Of a DNA stretch of 6,363 nt, positions 5,845 to 6,363 are shown in pieces. The position numbers and the translations under genes were made by a program. How positions within the stretch are numbered: position 1 is the stretch's first letter; each line of letters starts with the position of its first letter. The notes below the pieces were generated by a model. That model did not search any database. It was not told the origin of the DNA and worked only from the letters and a program-made list of their open reading frames with translations. Source of the stretch: Verrucomicrobiia bacterium (lineage in GTDB: Bacteria; Verrucomicrobiota; Verrucomicrobiia; Opitutales; Opitutaceae). The stretch is taken from contig JAUHWE010000291.1 of the NCBI GenBank assembly GCA_030424825.1, positions 1 through 6,363 of the forward strand. Direction: 5' to 3'.

Positions 5845-6363
5845 TTAAGGATAGTATAATGTTTCAGGCAAATTAATCAACGACCAGACGAAATCCTCCA
5901 TCCGCATTCTCCAATCCGATTCCAAACGCGGCGTCGGGGGGTCTCCGGCTTTCGCCTTGGCGGCAGCCTTTAATGCCACCCCGTCCGCATCGGGATGCAA
6001 ATGGTTTCCCCAAGTAACAAACAGTTCCGGTTCTGACGGAGATTCTGGCTTCACGTTCGGATTCTCGATGACACGATTCTCGAATCCAGGTTCCAGATAC
6101 GCGGTGGAAAGCCGGGCCTCTTCCTGGGTTGGAAAGCGGCTCAAGATTCTCAAGTACAGCTCCTCGGCTAAGACTTCGGGCGACGGTGCGGCAAGAGACA
6201 GTTCAGTCAATTCGTGATCTTCCGACAATTGTGTCAGCCAAGTCGATACCACTCCATTATTCAATATCGCAGGCTGGAGAGGGCTCAAGGGGTTCTGGCG
6301 GTAGCTAATCGGCTCTTGACGCGATGCCCGCCAGCCGAAAGCGGTCATGACATCGACCACTGC
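5845..6363 (-). CDS. DUF1553/PSD1 (planctomycetal cytochrome-type) protein, C-terminal part only
   Basis: The last 172 residues of a larger exported protein; the frame is open at the right window edge, so the N-terminal signal, any cytochrome-c-like motif and the DUF1549 domain lie outside. The visible portion has the usual C-terminal traits of DUF1553 proteins: a start within [10 protein letters not shown]...[14 protein letters not shown], then [24 protein letters not shown], and the closing [17 protein letters not shown], close to the common 'W.L.NS.EF' ending. Between them is an Ala/Lys/Pro-rich insert (about 115-150 of the fragment: [23 protein letters not shown]). It is followed after one base by the DUF1501 gene, its usual partner. 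Family call is good; function is not established. Confidence 0.85.
   Translation of the reverse strand, partial: AVVDVMTAFGWRASRQEPISYRQNPLSPLQPAILNNGVVSTWLTQLSEDHELTELSLAAPSPEVLAEELYLRILSRFPTQEEARLSTAYLEPGFENRVIENPNVKPESPSEPELFVTWGNHLHPDADGVALKAAAKAKAGDPPTPRLESDWRMRMEDFVWSLINLPETLYYP

Noticed and set aside
1..6363. Mobile element, CRISPR array, tRNA or rRNA
   Set aside because: No transposase or integrase motif, no regularly spaced repeats, no terminal inverted repeats and no tRNA-like cloverleaf were seen; the only notable repeat is the promoter-like element.

Overview
The window looks like chromosomal DNA from a PVC-group bacterium, most likely Verrucomicrobiota (Opitutia-like). I infer this from two family-level signatures: a DUF1501 protein paired with a DUF1553-type (planctomycetal cytochrome, PSD1) protein, and a TonB-dependent receptor whose plug has the style 'SPFVVDASSD...GY...TLAGSRL' and 'RGLGAADNARNFYLTDIPFD', which I associate with Opitutia receptors. 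Every convincing gene is on the minus strand, so the transcription order runs from high to low coordinates.

Region by region, in transcription order: (1) 6363-5845, the C-terminal end of a DUF1553/PSD1 protein cut by the window edge; (2) 5843-4539, a complete DUF1501 protein with a twin-arginine signal, one base after the previous stop; (3) 4538-4135, about 400 bp without a convincing gene, ending in a promoter-like element; (4) 4134-3598, a FecI-like ECF sigma factor; (5) 3596-2508, a FecR-like transmembrane anti-sigma/sigma regulator coupled to it; (6) 2490-2359, a possible 43-codon small gene; (7) 2358-2242, an AT-rich leader carrying a second copy of the promoter-like element; (8) 2241-1, a TonB-dependent receptor with an N-terminal STN signalling domain. 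The receptor stays open to the left edge, so the end of its barrel is missing.

Genes 4, 5 and 8 form a textbook cell-surface signalling set: an outer-membrane transducer with STN domain, an inner-membrane FecR, and a cytoplasmic ECF sigma. The strongest non-coding observation supports this. The same bipartite sequence, 17 identical bases, 8 variable bases and 13 identical bases, lies 28 bp upstream of the sigma ATG and 30 bp upstream of the receptor GTG. This is the pattern expected if the sigma factor drives both its own operon and the receptor.

The most unusual protein feature is in the receptor. After a complete signal peptide and STN domain, the same open frame runs through a low-complexity linker into a second signal-peptide-like segment before the TonB-box/plug region. 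The linker also holds a perfect Shine-Dalgarno sequence with no start codon in range. This suggests a recent fusion of an STN module onto a complete receptor pre-protein. The substrate of the receptor and of the DUF1501/DUF1553 pair cannot be read from the sequence.
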